A stretch of DNA of 64,000 nt, from assembly GCF_033659955.1 (NCBI RefSeq), contig NZ_JARUJP010000010.1, positions 62,001 through 126,000 of the forward strand, written 5' to 3'. Below are positions 43,688-52,109 of this stretch, one piece after another. Origin of the DNA: Clostridium_AM tanneri (lineage in GTDB: Bacteria > Bacillota > Clostridia > Clostridiales > Clostridiaceae). The stretch's first letter is position 1. Each line of letters begins with the position of its first letter. A model generated the notes under the pieces. That model made no database searches, was not told where the DNA came from, and saw only the letters and a program-made list of their open reading frames with translations. A program made the position numbers and the translations under genes.

Positions 43688-43721
43688 AAAATCATAATCA
43701 ATAGGAAAAGGAGTAATTGAT

Positions 43722-44120
43722 ATGGATTACAAAATGTTAGTTTCCAAGGCTTTTGAAGGAAGAAAGAATGCTTATGTTCCTTACTCTAACTTTAAAGTTG
43801 GAGCGGCAGTAGTAACTGAAGATGGAACAATATATACAGGTTGTAACATAGAAAATGCATCCTATGGAGCAACTAATTGTGCAGAAAGAACAGCAATATT
43901 TAAAGCAATGTCAGAAGGTCATAGAGAAATTAAAGCAATAGCTATAGTAGGAGTAGAAAACGACTACACTTACCCTTGCGGCATATGCAGACAGGTAATA
44001 GCAGAATTTGCTTCAGAAGATGTTAAAATAATCTTAGGAAAGAATGAAAACGAATTTATAGTTAAATCATTGGAGGAAATTTTACCAGGGGCTTTCACAA
44101 AGAAGGATCTGGAAAAGTAA
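43722..44120 (+). CDS. cdd: Cytidine deaminase
   Basis: The 132-residue homotetrameric-type enzyme has the zinc site NCAERTAIF (about 53-61) and PCGICRQ (about 86-92), plus the substrate-binding NFKVGAAVV and GCNIENASYG. It deaminates cytidine and deoxycytidine to uridine and deoxyuridine, channelling them to the phosphorylase at the end of the cluster. AAAAGGAG is the ribosome site. It has its own DeoR-type promoter and terminator. Confidence 0.97.
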   Translation: MDYKMLVSKAFEGRKNAYVPYSNFKVGAAVVTEDGTIYTGCNIENASYGATNCAERTAIFKAMSEGHREIKAIAIVGVENDYTYPCGICRQVIAEFASEDVKIILGKNENEFIVKSLEEILPGAFTKKDLEK

Positions 44121-44135
44121 TGATATATTAAATTT

Positions 44136-44191
44136 AAAGCATACTATTGTAATCCTTTTCTTTATAAAAGGTTACAATAAAGTATGCTTTT
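44136..44191 (+). terminator. Terminator after cdd
   Basis: AAAGCATACT-ATTGTAA-CCTTTT pairs with AAAAGG-TTACAAT-AGTATGCTTTT through most of its 55 nt, with small bulges and a following TTTT. Confidence 0.85.
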
Positions 44192-44247
44192 ACTTTTTTA
44201 CCACTAAAAGATCTATAAATCATTGAATAATTTGTAAAATATTATTT

Positions 44248-44298
44248 TGAACAAATTTTCATTAATTACTTTACAAATGTTCAAAAAGGTTTTATTAT
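44248..44298 (+). promoter_or_regulatory. DeoR operator and promoter of deoC-nupC-deoB-pdp
   Basis: TGAACAAATTTTCATT (44248), -35 TTTACA (44270), 17 bp, -10 TATTAT (44293). AAATGTTCA in the spacer is the exact inverse of TGAACATTT-like sequence upstream. It matches the cdd element at about 85% over 50 bp. Confidence 0.82.
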
Positions 44299-44334
44299 AT
44301 TACTATAATTTAAACAAGAAAGGGAGATATATAA

Positions 44335-44982
44335 ATGAACATTGCTAAGATGATTGATCACACTGTGTTGAAACCGGATACAACAAAGGAGCAAATCCTT
44401 AAGTTAATAGAGGAAGCAAGAGAATATAAATTTGCATCTGTTTGTGTAAATCCAGTTTGGGTTAAGACAGCAAGTGAAGGACTAAAGGATACTGGAGTTG
44501 ATGTATGTACTGTTATAGGATTCCCTCTAGGAGCTAGTACAACTGAAACAAAAGCTTTTGAAACAAAGGATGCTATCAAAAATGGTGCTACAGAAGTAGA
44601 CATGGTTATAAACATTGGTGAGTTAAAGGATAAAAACGATGTTTATGTAGAAGAAGATATCAGAGCTGTTGTTGAAGCGGCAAAGGGAAAAGCCTTAGTA
44701 AAGGTAATTATTGAAACTTGTCTTTTAACAGAAGAGGAGAAAGTAAGAGCTTGTGAGTTATCTAAAAAAGCAGGTGCAGATTTTGTAAAGACATCAACAG
44801 GATTCTCTAAAGGTGGAGCTACTGTAGAAGATATTAGATTAATGCGTAAAACAGTAGGTGAAAATATAGGTGTTAAAGCTTCCGGTGGTGTTCATAACAA
44901 AGAAGAAGCTATGCAAATGATAGAAGCTGGTGCAAGTCGTATCGGTGCAAGCGCAAGTATTGCTATCGTTTCTGAAAATTAA
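44335..44982 (+). CDS. deoC: Deoxyribose-phosphate aldolase
   Basis: The 215-residue class I aldolase has MIDHTVLKPDTT at its start, the Schiff-base lysine in ADFVKTSTGFSKGGAT (about 150), the proton-relay lysine in VKASGGVHNKEE and VIGFPLGASTTETKAFE. It splits 2-deoxyribose 5-phosphate into glyceraldehyde 3-phosphate and acetaldehyde. AGGGAGA precedes the ATG. It opens the second deo transcript. Confidence 0.97.
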   Translation: MNIAKMIDHTVLKPDTTKEQILKLIEEAREYKFASVCVNPVWVKTASEGLKDTGVDVCTVIGFPLGASTTETKAFETKDAIKNGATEVDMVINIGELKDKNDVYVEEDIRAVVEAAKGKALVKVIIETCLLTEEEKVRACELSKKAGADFVKTSTGFSKGGATVEDIRLMRKTVGENIGVKASGGVHNKEEAMQMIEAGASRIGASASIAIVSEN

Positions 44983-45035
44983 GTAGTGGAATCTTTAGAT
45001 AACAAATAGCTATTTATAAATACTACTAAGAGAAG

Positions 45036-45088
45036 CATCCAGTTTTGTGACAACCTAAGGTTTTAGAGTATAAATACAAAGCTGGATG
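45036..45088 (+). terminator. Hairpin between deoC and nupC
   Basis: CATCCAG-TTTGT pairs with ACAAA-CTGGATG around a 27-nt loop, followed after TTAAAA by a T-rich stretch. It may lower read-through, making deoC more abundant than the downstream genes. Confidence 0.65.
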
Positions 45089-45194
45089 TTAAAATTTATT
45101 TTTTTTATCAGTAAATATGAATAAAAATTTTTAGCTGTAATCGTTATATAATATGGTATTAATAAACTTGTAGTTTATAAGGAGGAGCATTTGA

Positions 45195-46421
45195 ATGAAA
45201 TATATTATAGGAATTATAGGTTTAGTTGTTGCACTAGGACTTGCATGGATTGCCAGCAGCGATAAGAAAAATGTAAAATACAAACCTATTGTAACAATGA
45301 TTGTTTTACAATTCATACTTGGATTTGCGCTATTAAATACAGAAGCAGGTAATATCTTAGTAGGTGGTATAGCAAGTGGCTTTGAAGTATTACTTAAATG
45401 TGCCGCAGAAGGTGTAAACTTTGTATTTGGCGGTATAGTTAATGATAACCAGTTTACATTCTTTATCGGTGTTCTTTTACCAATAGTATTTATTTCAGCA
45501 TTAATTGGTATTTTACAGCACTGGAAGATACTTCCTTTTGTAGTCAAATATATTGGACTAGTTTTAAGTAAAGTAAACGGAATGGGTAAATTAGAATCTT
45601 ATAATGCAGTGGCATCAGCTATTCTTGGACAATCAGAGGTATTTATATCAGTTAAAAAACAACTTGGATTATTACCAAAACATCGTCTATATACTCTATG
45701 TGCCTCAGCGATGTCAACAGTATCTATGTCAATCGTAGGATCTTATATGGTTCTTTTAAAACCTAAGTATGTTGTAACAGCATTAGTGTTAAACTTATTT
45801 GGTGGATTTATTATAGCTTCAATTATAAATCCATATACTGTAACAGATGAAGAAGATATTTTAGAAGTTGAACAAGAACAAGCATCCGCAGAAGCTGCTA
45901 TAACAAGTGATTCTCAAGTTAAGCAGAAACAAACATTCTTCGAGGTTCTTGGAGAATATATTATGGATGGTTTCAAGGTAGCAGTTATAGTTGCAGCTAT
46001 GTTAATTGGATTCGTAGCAATAATAGCTATGGTTAATACAATGTTCAAAGGAATATTCGGTATTTCATTCCAGGATATGCTGGGATATGTATTCTCACCA
46101 TTTGCATTCTTAATGGGAGTACCTTTAAGTGAGTCAATAGGAGCAGCAAGTATAATGGCAACTAAATTAGTATCTAACGAGTTCGTTGCAATGAACCTAT
46201 TAGCAGGTGGAACTATTCAGTTATCAGCAAGAGCAACAGCCATTGTTTCAGTATTCTTAGTTTCTTTCGCAAACTTCTCATCTATAGGAATTATTGCAGG
46301 AGCAGTAAAGGGACTTCATGAAGAACAAGGAAACGTAGTTGCACGTTTTGGTTTAAAATTACTATATGGTGCAACTCTAGTAAGTGTATTAACAGCAACT
46401 ATTGTTGGATTAATCGTATAA
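45195..46421 (+). CDS. nupC: Concentrative nucleoside transporter, NupC/CNT family
   Basis: The 408-residue membrane protein has the CNT pattern: NFVFGGIV, GILQHWKILPFVVKYIG, GQSEVFISVKKQL (about 152-164, nucleoside and cation contacts), GSYMVLL and the C-terminal SARATAIVSVFLVSFANFSSIG. It imports nucleosides with H+ or Na+. GGAGGAG lies upstream. It sits inside the deo cluster, supplying substrates to DeoC, DeoB and the phosphorylase. Confidence 0.94.
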   Translation: MKYIIGIIGLVVALGLAWIASSDKKNVKYKPIVTMIVLQFILGFALLNTEAGNILVGGIASGFEVLLKCAAEGVNFVFGGIVNDNQFTFFIGVLLPIVFISALIGILQHWKILPFVVKYIGLVLSKVNGMGKLESYNAVASAILGQSEVFISVKKQLGLLPKHRLYTLCASAMSTVSMSIVGSYMVLLKPKYVVTALVLNLFGGFIIASIINPYTVTDEEDILEVEQEQASAEAAITSDSQVKQKQTFFEVLGEYIMDGFKVAVIVAAMLIGFVAIIAMVNTMFKGIFGISFQDMLGYVFSPFAFLMGVPLSESIGAASIMATKLVSNEFVAMNLLAGGTIQLSARATAIVSVFLVSFANFSSIGIIAGAVKGLHEEQGNVVARFGLKLLYGATLVSVLTATIVGLIV

Positions 46422-46445
46422 AGTAAAAGAAAGAAGGAATTAATA

Positions 46446-47627
46446 ATGAAAGCTTTTAAAAGGATACATGTCATTGTTATGGATTCAGTAGGTATTGGTG
46501 AGTCACCAGATTCAAAGGAATTTGATGACTTAGGTGTCAACACATTAGCTCATATTGCTGAAGCTAAAAATGGACTTAATATGCCTTATATGGCTGAGTT
46601 AGGCTTATCTAATATTCATGACATTAAAGGTGTAGAAAAAGCTATTCATCCAAAGGCTTACTTTGGAAAGATGCAGGAACTTTCCTGTGGAAAAGACACA
46701 ATGACTGGCCATTGGGAAATGATGGGCCTATACATTGATACACCTTTCCGTGTTTTCCCAGATGGTTTTCCTCAGGAATTAATCGAAAAAATAGAAACTT
46801 TCTCTGGAAGAAAAGTTATCGGCAATAAACCAGCTAGTGGAACAGAGATTATAAAGGAATTTGGTGAAAGGCAACTTGAAACAGGAGAACTAATAGTATA
46901 TACCTCTGCAGATTCAGTACTTCAAATAGCTGCCAATGAAGAAATTATACCTTTAGAGGAGCTGTATAAAATCTGTGAGTATTGCCGTAAAATAACTCTA
47001 GAAGAGCCTTATACACTTGGAAGAATTATTGCTAGACCATTTGTGGGCAGATCTGTAGATACTTTCAAGAGAACTTCTAATCGTCACGACTACGCTTTAA
47101 AGCCTTTTGGCGATACAGTAATGAATTATCTGCAGCAGGCTAACTTAGATTCTATTGCTCTTGGAAAAATCTCAGATATATTTAATGGAGAAGGTGTAAC
47201 AAGATCAATTAAAACTGTTTCTAACATGGATGGAATGGATAAATTTATTTCCTTACTAGATGAAGACTTCCAGGGCATCAGTTTTCTTAACTTAGTAGAT
47301 TTTGATGCGGCTTATGGACATCGTCGTGATCCTATTGGTTACGGAGATGCTTTAGAGGAATTTGATGGAAGATTACCAGAGGTCTTTGAAAAATTACAGG
47401 AAGATGATCTGCTTATAATTACAGCAGACCATGGAAATGATCCAGCTTACAAGGGAACAGATCATACAAGGGAGTTTGTACCATTACTTGCTTATTCCAA
47501 GAGATTTAAGGAAGGAAAGGAATTAGGGGTACGTAAAGCCTTTGCTGATATAGGAGCAACAATCTCAGACAACTTTAATATACAAATGCCAAAGTATGGC
47601 GAAAGCTTTTTACAAAAATTAATATAA
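46446..47627 (+). CDS. deoB: Phosphopentomutase
   Basis: The 393-residue alkaline-phosphatase-superfamily enzyme has the N-terminal metal site VMDSVGIGESPD, the catalytic Thr in KDTMTGHWEMMG (about 80-91) and the C-terminal metal ligands ITADHGNDPAYKGTDHTRE. It interconverts (deoxy)ribose 1- and 5-phosphate with two Mn2+. An AGAAGGAAT ribosome site precedes the ATG, 24 bp after nupC. Confidence 0.97.
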   Translation: MKAFKRIHVIVMDSVGIGESPDSKEFDDLGVNTLAHIAEAKNGLNMPYMAELGLSNIHDIKGVEKAIHPKAYFGKMQELSCGKDTMTGHWEMMGLYIDTPFRVFPDGFPQELIEKIETFSGRKVIGNKPASGTEIIKEFGERQLETGELIVYTSADSVLQIAANEEIIPLEELYKICEYCRKITLEEPYTLGRIIARPFVGRSVDTFKRTSNRHDYALKPFGDTVMNYLQQANLDSIALGKISDIFNGEGVTRSIKTVSNMDGMDKFISLLDEDFQGISFLNLVDFDAAYGHRRDPIGYGDALEEFDGRLPEVFEKLQEDDLLIITADHGNDPAYKGTDHTREFVPLLAYSKRFKEGKELGVRKAFADIGATISDNFNIQMPKYGESFLQKLI

Positions 47628-47644
47628 AAAGGTGGTATGAAAAA

Positions 47645-48946
47645 ATGAGAATGGTAGACATAATTGCAAGAAAACGTGATGGAAAAGAATTAACAACAGA
47701 AGAAATCAAATTTTTCATAGAAGGCTATACTAAAGGAACAATTCCTGATTATCAAGCAAGTGCTTTAGCAATGGCTATATACTTCCAAGATATGAATGAC
47801 CGTGAAAGAGCAGATTTAACAATGGCAATGGTTAACTCTGGAGAAACTATTGATTTATCAGCAATCGAAGGTATAAAGGTAGATAAGCACTCAACAGGCG
47901 GTGTTGGTGATACAACAACTCTTGTTTTAGCACCACTTGTAGCTGCACTAGATGTACCAGTAGCTAAGATGTCTGGTCGTGGTTTAGGTCATACTGGAGG
48001 AACTATTGATAAGTTAGAAGCTATTGAAGGTTTTCATGTAGAAATCACTAAGGATCAGTTTATTGAATTAGTTAACCGTGATAAGGTTGCTGTAATTGGT
48101 CAAAGTGGTAACTTAACTCCAGCAGATAAGAAGTTATATGCACTTCGTGACGTAACTGGAACTGTTAATTCAATTCCTTTAATTGCAAGCTCAATAATGA
48201 GTAAGAAAATTGCAGCAGGAGCGGACGCTATAGTACTAGACGTTAAAACTGGTGCAGGAGCATTTATGAAAACTAATGAAGATGCAGAAGCTTTAGCTCG
48301 TGCAATGGTTAAAATAGGTAACAACGTAGGAAGAAACACTATGGCAATAATTTCTGATATGTCACAGCCATTAGGATTTGCTATTGGTAACGCTCTTGAA
48401 GTAAAAGAAGCTATTGATACTTTAAAGGGAGAAGGTCCAGAGGATTTAACAGAACTTGTTTTAACCCTTGGAAGCCAAATGGTTGTATTAGCTAAAAAGG
48501 CAAGTACATTAGAGGAAGCAAGAGAAATGCTTGTTGAAGTAATGAAAAATGGTAAAGCTTTAGAGAAGTTCAAAGTATTCTTAAAGAACCAAGGTGGAGA
48601 TGCATCTGTTGTAGACAGTCCAGAAAAGTTACCACAAGCAAAATATATAATTGAAGTTCCAGCTAAGGAAAGTGGATATGTTTCTAACATTGTAGCTGAC
48701 GAAATCGGTGTGGCAGCTATGATTTTAGGTGCAGGAAGAGCTACAAAAGAAGATGAAATTGATTTAGCTGTAGGATTAATGTTACGTAAAAAAGTAGGCG
48801 ACAAGGTAGAAAAGGGAGAAAGCCTTGTAACTATTTACTCAAATCGTGAAGATGTAGCAAGCGTAATGGATAAGATTTATGCAAACATTTCTATAAGCAG
48901 TGAATCAGTAAATCCAGTGTTAATCCACAAAATAATTACAGAATAA
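47645..48946 (+). CDS. pdp: Pyrimidine-nucleoside phosphorylase
   Basis: The 433-residue class II phosphorylase has the phosphate site KHSTGGVGDTTTLVLAPLVA (about 80-99), the MSGRGLGHTGGTIDKLE signature (about 112-128) and KTGAGAFM. A C-terminal alpha/beta domain spans about 345-433. It cleaves uridine, thymidine and deoxyuridine to base plus (deoxy)ribose 1-phosphate, the substrate of DeoB. AAAGGTGG precedes the start. It is the last gene of the deo operon. Confidence 0.96.
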   Translation: MRMVDIIARKRDGKELTTEEIKFFIEGYTKGTIPDYQASALAMAIYFQDMNDRERADLTMAMVNSGETIDLSAIEGIKVDKHSTGGVGDTTTLVLAPLVAALDVPVAKMSGRGLGHTGGTIDKLEAIEGFHVEITKDQFIELVNRDKVAVIGQSGNLTPADKKLYALRDVTGTVNSIPLIASSIMSKKIAAGADAIVLDVKTGAGAFMKTNEDAEALARAMVKIGNNVGRNTMAIISDMSQPLGFAIGNALEVKEAIDTLKGEGPEDLTELVLTLGSQMVVLAKKASTLEEAREMLVEVMKNGKALEKFKVFLKNQGGDASVVDSPEKLPQAKYIIEVPAKESGYVSNIVADEIGVAAMILGAGRATKEDEIDLAVGLMLRKKVGDKVEKGESLVTIYSNREDVASVMDKIYANISISSESVNPVLIHKIITE

Positions 48947-48954
48947 GCATATTT

Positions 48955-48992
48955 ATAAGCAGTAGGACTTTAAAAAACCTACTGCTTATTTT
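48955..48992 (+). terminator. Terminator of the deo operon
   Basis: ATAAGCAGTAGG and CCTACTGCTTAT form a perfect 12-bp stem with an 11-nt loop and end in TTTTTAT. Confidence 0.92.
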
Positions 48993-49195
48993 TATAGGTT
49001 AAAGAAATTAAATTAATAATAGCCTACAGATATAGGCAACTAAGATAACCTGTTATATAAATATATAATAATATATAGATTCAGGCATCCAGTATAATTT
49101 CTTGCATAAACATATAATTATGTATAGACATAAATAGCTAAGATAACTTATAATATAACAGGAAAATAGCAGTACTTTAAGAAAAGAGGATTGAG

Positions 49196-50305
49196 ATGGA
49201 TAATATTACAAACCCTTTATTTAATGGTGAATTAGGTATAGTAGCATTAGAAAGCTGTAGAGAACTTGGAGAAAAAATAAATTACCATATTAGAGAAAAA
49301 AGAGATGAAGATAAGTCCTATTTAATTAAAAGTGAGAACATAAGATTTTCTAATGGTGAAGGAAAAATAAAATTAGAAGAGTCTATAAGAGGAAAAGATG
49401 TATACATACTTTGTGACGTTGGAAATTATAGTATAGAGTATAAAATGTTTGGTTTTATGAATCACATGGGACCAGATGAACACTTTCAAGATATTAAGAG
49501 AACGATTTCTGCAATTAGAGGAAAGGCAGAAAGAATTACGGTAATAATGCCCCTGCTATATGCATCAAGACAGCACAGAAGAAAAGGAAGAGAATCTCTT
49601 GATTGTGCAATGGCTCTGCAGGAATTAGAAAGGCTAGGAGTACATGAGATAATAACCTTTGATGCTCATGATCCTAATGTTCAAAATGCTATTACACTAA
49701 CTTCTTTCGAAAATCTGTATCCTACTTACGATATAGTTAAGACTTTCATAAAGGATGAGGAAGATTTAGAGATAGACAAGAACAAGATGATAGTTATAAG
49801 TCCAGATACCGGTGCTATGGATAGGGCAATTTACTATTCCAGTGTATTAGGGGTAGACGTAGGCTTATTTTATAAAAGAAGAGATCACTCAAGAGTTGTA
49901 AATGGTAAAAATCCTATTGTAGAACATGAGTATATGGGAAGAGATGTGGAAGGCTGTGATGTATTAATTGTTGATGATATGATAGCCTCAGGGGAATCTG
50001 TATTTGACATTGCCTTAGAGCTTAAGAAACGTAACGCAAAAAATGTCTATGTAGCAGCTACCTTTGCTTTCTTTACTGAAGGAATAGAAAAGTTTGAGAG
50101 ATTTTATAGAGAAGGAATAATAAAGAGGGTTTATTCAACAAACCTGACTTATATACCTCCACATGTAAAGGAAGCGGAGTGGTTTAAAGAGGTAGATATG
50201 TCTTTCTTTATTGCAATGGTTGTAAATAAATTGAACTATAATAAATCTATATCTTCCTATTTAGATGCCACTAGGGTTATCGAGGAATTATTAAGTAACA
50301 AGTAA
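49196..50305 (+). CDS. Ribose-phosphate pyrophosphokinase family paralogue
   Basis: The 369-residue protein is a PRPP synthetase homologue. It has two phosphoribosyltransferase-like halves, the ATP-loop region YASRQHRRKGRESLD (about 122-136) and the PRPP-binding motif VLIVDDMIASGESV (about 258-271). It is about 50 residues longer than ordinary Prs (about 315), and the flexible catalytic-loop sequence is KRRDHSR rather than the usual KRR-P pattern. It may be a divergent enzyme or a regulator. Its position behind the deo terminator suggests use of ribose 5-phosphate from nucleoside breakdown; that is inferred. Confidence 0.8.
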   Translation: MDNITNPLFNGELGIVALESCRELGEKINYHIREKRDEDKSYLIKSENIRFSNGEGKIKLEESIRGKDVYILCDVGNYSIEYKMFGFMNHMGPDEHFQDIKRTISAIRGKAERITVIMPLLYASRQHRRKGRESLDCAMALQELERLGVHEIITFDAHDPNVQNAITLTSFENLYPTYDIVKTFIKDEEDLEIDKNKMIVISPDTGAMDRAIYYSSVLGVDVGLFYKRRDHSRVVNGKNPIVEHEYMGRDVEGCDVLIVDDMIASGESVFDIALELKKRNAKNVYVAATFAFFTEGIEKFERFYREGIIKRVYSTNLTYIPPHVKEAEWFKEVDMSFFIAMVVNKLNYNKSISSYLDATRVIEELLSNK

Positions 50306-50317
50306 AATGTTGTTTAT

Positions 50318-50368
50318 AGGGGCTATCTCAAAATGTGTGAAAACATAAGAGAGAAGCCCTTTCTCTGT
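50318..50368 (+). terminator. Hairpin after the PRPP synthetase paralogue
   Basis: AGGGGCT and AAGCCCTTT pair around a partly paired internal segment (CTC/GAG) and end in TTTCTCTGTTT. The element resembles 32682-32737. Confidence 0.6.
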
Positions 50369-50409
50369 TTGAAGCTATTATTGAAAAATGGACTTACAGA
50401 AAATAAATC

Positions 50410-51519
50410 TTATAAATCTAACTCTCTTCTAGGAATTTTAAATTTTATAGACTTCTCTATCTCCTCTAAGGTCAATCTATCCTTTGGGTCTATGAAAAGA
50501 CAAGTGTAGCCACTTTCTCCAGCTCTTCCAGTTCTGCCGATACGATGTATATATGACTCTACACTTTCAGGAATATCATAATTGTATATATGACCCACTC
50601 CGCTTATATCTAAACCCCTAGCTGCCACATCTGTAGCTATTAAATATTGAATGTCTGCGTTTCTAAAGGCTTTCATGATTCTTTCACGTTTTGACTGAAT
50701 TATATCACTATGCAATTTTTCACAGTTATATCCACGTCTATGTAGAGCCATTTCAAGGTCATCTACTCTTCTTTTAGTTCTGCAGAATATAATAGCCATA
50801 AAGGGATTATCCTCATCTAAAACCTTGCATAAAGCATCTTGCTTTCTTCTGTCTGTAGTTTCAACAACATGCTGCTGAATACTGCTAAGAGTAACTTCTT
50901 CTTTTTCTACAGTAACTGTTAAAGGGTCCTTCATATATCTATAAGCTAATTTTTTAACCTCTGAATTCATAGTGGCAGAGAAACATAGTGTCTGACGCTT
51001 TTTGTTAGTCTCTTTTATAATAGCTTCTACTTCGTTTTTAAAACCCATTAATAGCATTTGATCTGCTTCATCTAGCACTAAGGTTTTTAATTTAGTAAGA
51101 TCTACTGTCTTTCTGTCCAGATGATCTAAAAGTCTACCAGGAGTGGCGATAATTAGGTGAATGCTCCCACTTAGTTTTTTTAGCTGGGAACCTATATCCT
51201 TACCACCATAGGCTGCTAATATATTTATATCTTTAGCCTCCTTAAGTTTCATAGCTTGTTCTGTTATTTGAATAGCTAACTCCCTTGTTGGAGATACAAT
51301 CAATGCTTGAACTGAGTTTACTTTAGGTGATATATTTTCAAAAATAGGAATCAAAAAGGCAAGGGTTTTCCCTGTACCAGTTTGTGCCTCTGCTATAACA
51401 TCTCTTCCTTCTTTAATAGGGATGATACTGTCCTGTTGAACTGCTGTTGGTGTAGTAATACCTGTGTGCTTTAGTACGTTTATAATATCTGCACTTATTC
51501 CTAATTCGTTAAAATTCAT
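50410..51519 (-). CDS. DEAD-box RNA helicase
   Basis: The 369-residue protein contains all core motifs: Q-motif region TPTAVQQDSIIP, motif I AQTGTGKT (about 44-51), PTRELA, TPGRLLD, DEAD (about 150), SAT, ARGLDISG and HRIGRTGRAG. It ends directly after the core without the C-terminal RNA-binding extensions of CshA or DbpA, so it is a minimal form. Likely roles are RNA remodelling in ribosome assembly or cold adaptation. AAAGGTATG is a modest ribosome site and the gene is monocistronic. Confidence 0.92.
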   Translation of the reverse strand: MNFNELGISADIINVLKHTGITTPTAVQQDSIIPIKEGRDVIAEAQTGTGKTLAFLIPIFENISPKVNSVQALIVSPTRELAIQITEQAMKLKEAKDINILAAYGGKDIGSQLKKLSGSIHLIIATPGRLLDHLDRKTVDLTKLKTLVLDEADQMLLMGFKNEVEAIIKETNKKRQTLCFSATMNSEVKKLAYRYMKDPLTVTVEKEEVTLSSIQQHVVETTDRRKQDALCKVLDEDNPFMAIIFCRTKRRVDDLEMALHRRGYNCEKLHSDIIQSKRERIMKAFRNADIQYLIATDVAARGLDISGVGHIYNYDIPESVESYIHRIGRTGRAGESGYTCLFIDPKDRLTLEEIEKSIKFKIPRRELDL

Positions 51520-51764
51520 TTTTTCATACCTTTCATCGTTAATTTATATTTACTTCAACTAAGTAACTTGGCTGTAATTTAATGCTAATAGTTTTATAGT
51601 ATGGAGGTTCTTATAAGCCATTAACAGTATTATTATACATTAGAGAGGCAAATATTAATATAGAGGATTAGTAAAAGCTATCAATTTATGAATATTTACA
51701 TAAGCATTTGAAAATAATAACATCATATTGTAGATTATGAATTTTAATATAGAATAAATTTGCA
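51520..51764. other. Intergenic region upstream of the DEAD-box gene
   Basis: No gene is visible. It contains AT-rich sequence with a possible minus-strand TATAAT near 51632 giving a leader of roughly 100 nt for the helicase gene; no strong hairpin or repeat was found. Confidence 0.4.
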
Positions 51765-51793
51765 TTGCAAGTTTATAGGTATAGTGATACAAT
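51765..51793 (+). promoter_or_regulatory. Sigma-A promoter of the small gene at 51867
   Basis: TTGCAA (51765-51770) and TACAAT (51788-51793) are separated by exactly 17 bp, giving a 5' untranslated region of about 67 nt. Confidence 0.65.
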
Positions 51794-51866
51794 ATCTTTA
51801 ATGGTAAAGATAAAGTCTAAAACATCTTAATGAATACTATAAAATAAATTAATGGTGGTGAAGATT

Positions 51867-52019
51867 ATGTTAGCTTGTAATGAAAAAGGTTCTACATTTG
51901 GAATGGATTCTAATATGTATAAAAACATTAAAGGTGAACATAGTATTGCTGCTGTGAGCTGTGTAGTTTTTGGAAGGATTAATATAGAATTAAATATAAT
52001 TTTAGTTAATAACACCTAG
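51867..52019 (+). CDS. Small 50-residue protein, unrecognised
   Basis: The frame begins at ATG 51867, 6 bp after GGTGGTG, and encodes 50 residues starting MLACNEKGSTFGMDSNMY and ending INIELNIILVNNT. It has two cysteines (4 and 32) and a hydrophobic C-terminal half without a clear membrane helix. Support for a real gene is contextual: a 17-bp-spaced promoter, a ribosome site, and a perfect 15-bp terminator that begins at the stop codon. I do not recognise the family; a regulatory RNA is the alternative. Confidence 0.6.
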   Translation: MLACNEKGSTFGMDSNMYKNIKGEHSIAAVSCVVFGRINIELNIILVNNT

Positions 52020-52050
52020 AAAGTAGATTGTACTTTCTAGGTGTTTTCTT
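52011..52050 (+). terminator. Terminator overlapping the small gene's stop
   Basis: AACACCTAGAAAGTA (52011-52025) and TACTTTCTAGGTGTT (52031-52045) form a perfect 15-bp stem with a 5-nt loop, followed by TTCTTTTT. The TAG stop of the small gene lies in the left arm. Confidence 0.92.
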
Positions 52051-52109
52051 TTTAAAAATTTTGTTGTGAAGCTAATAAATTATATGAAATTACAAGGAGG
52101 ATTTAACTT

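Noticed and set aside
48100..48804. A 234-codon minus-strand frame within pdp
   Set aside because: It mirrors the codon structure of the conserved phosphorylase gene, has no ribosome site and resembles no family.
51827..52015. A 62-codon minus-strand frame opposite the small gene
   Set aside because: The plus strand has promoter, ribosome site and terminator in the right order; the minus frame has none of these.
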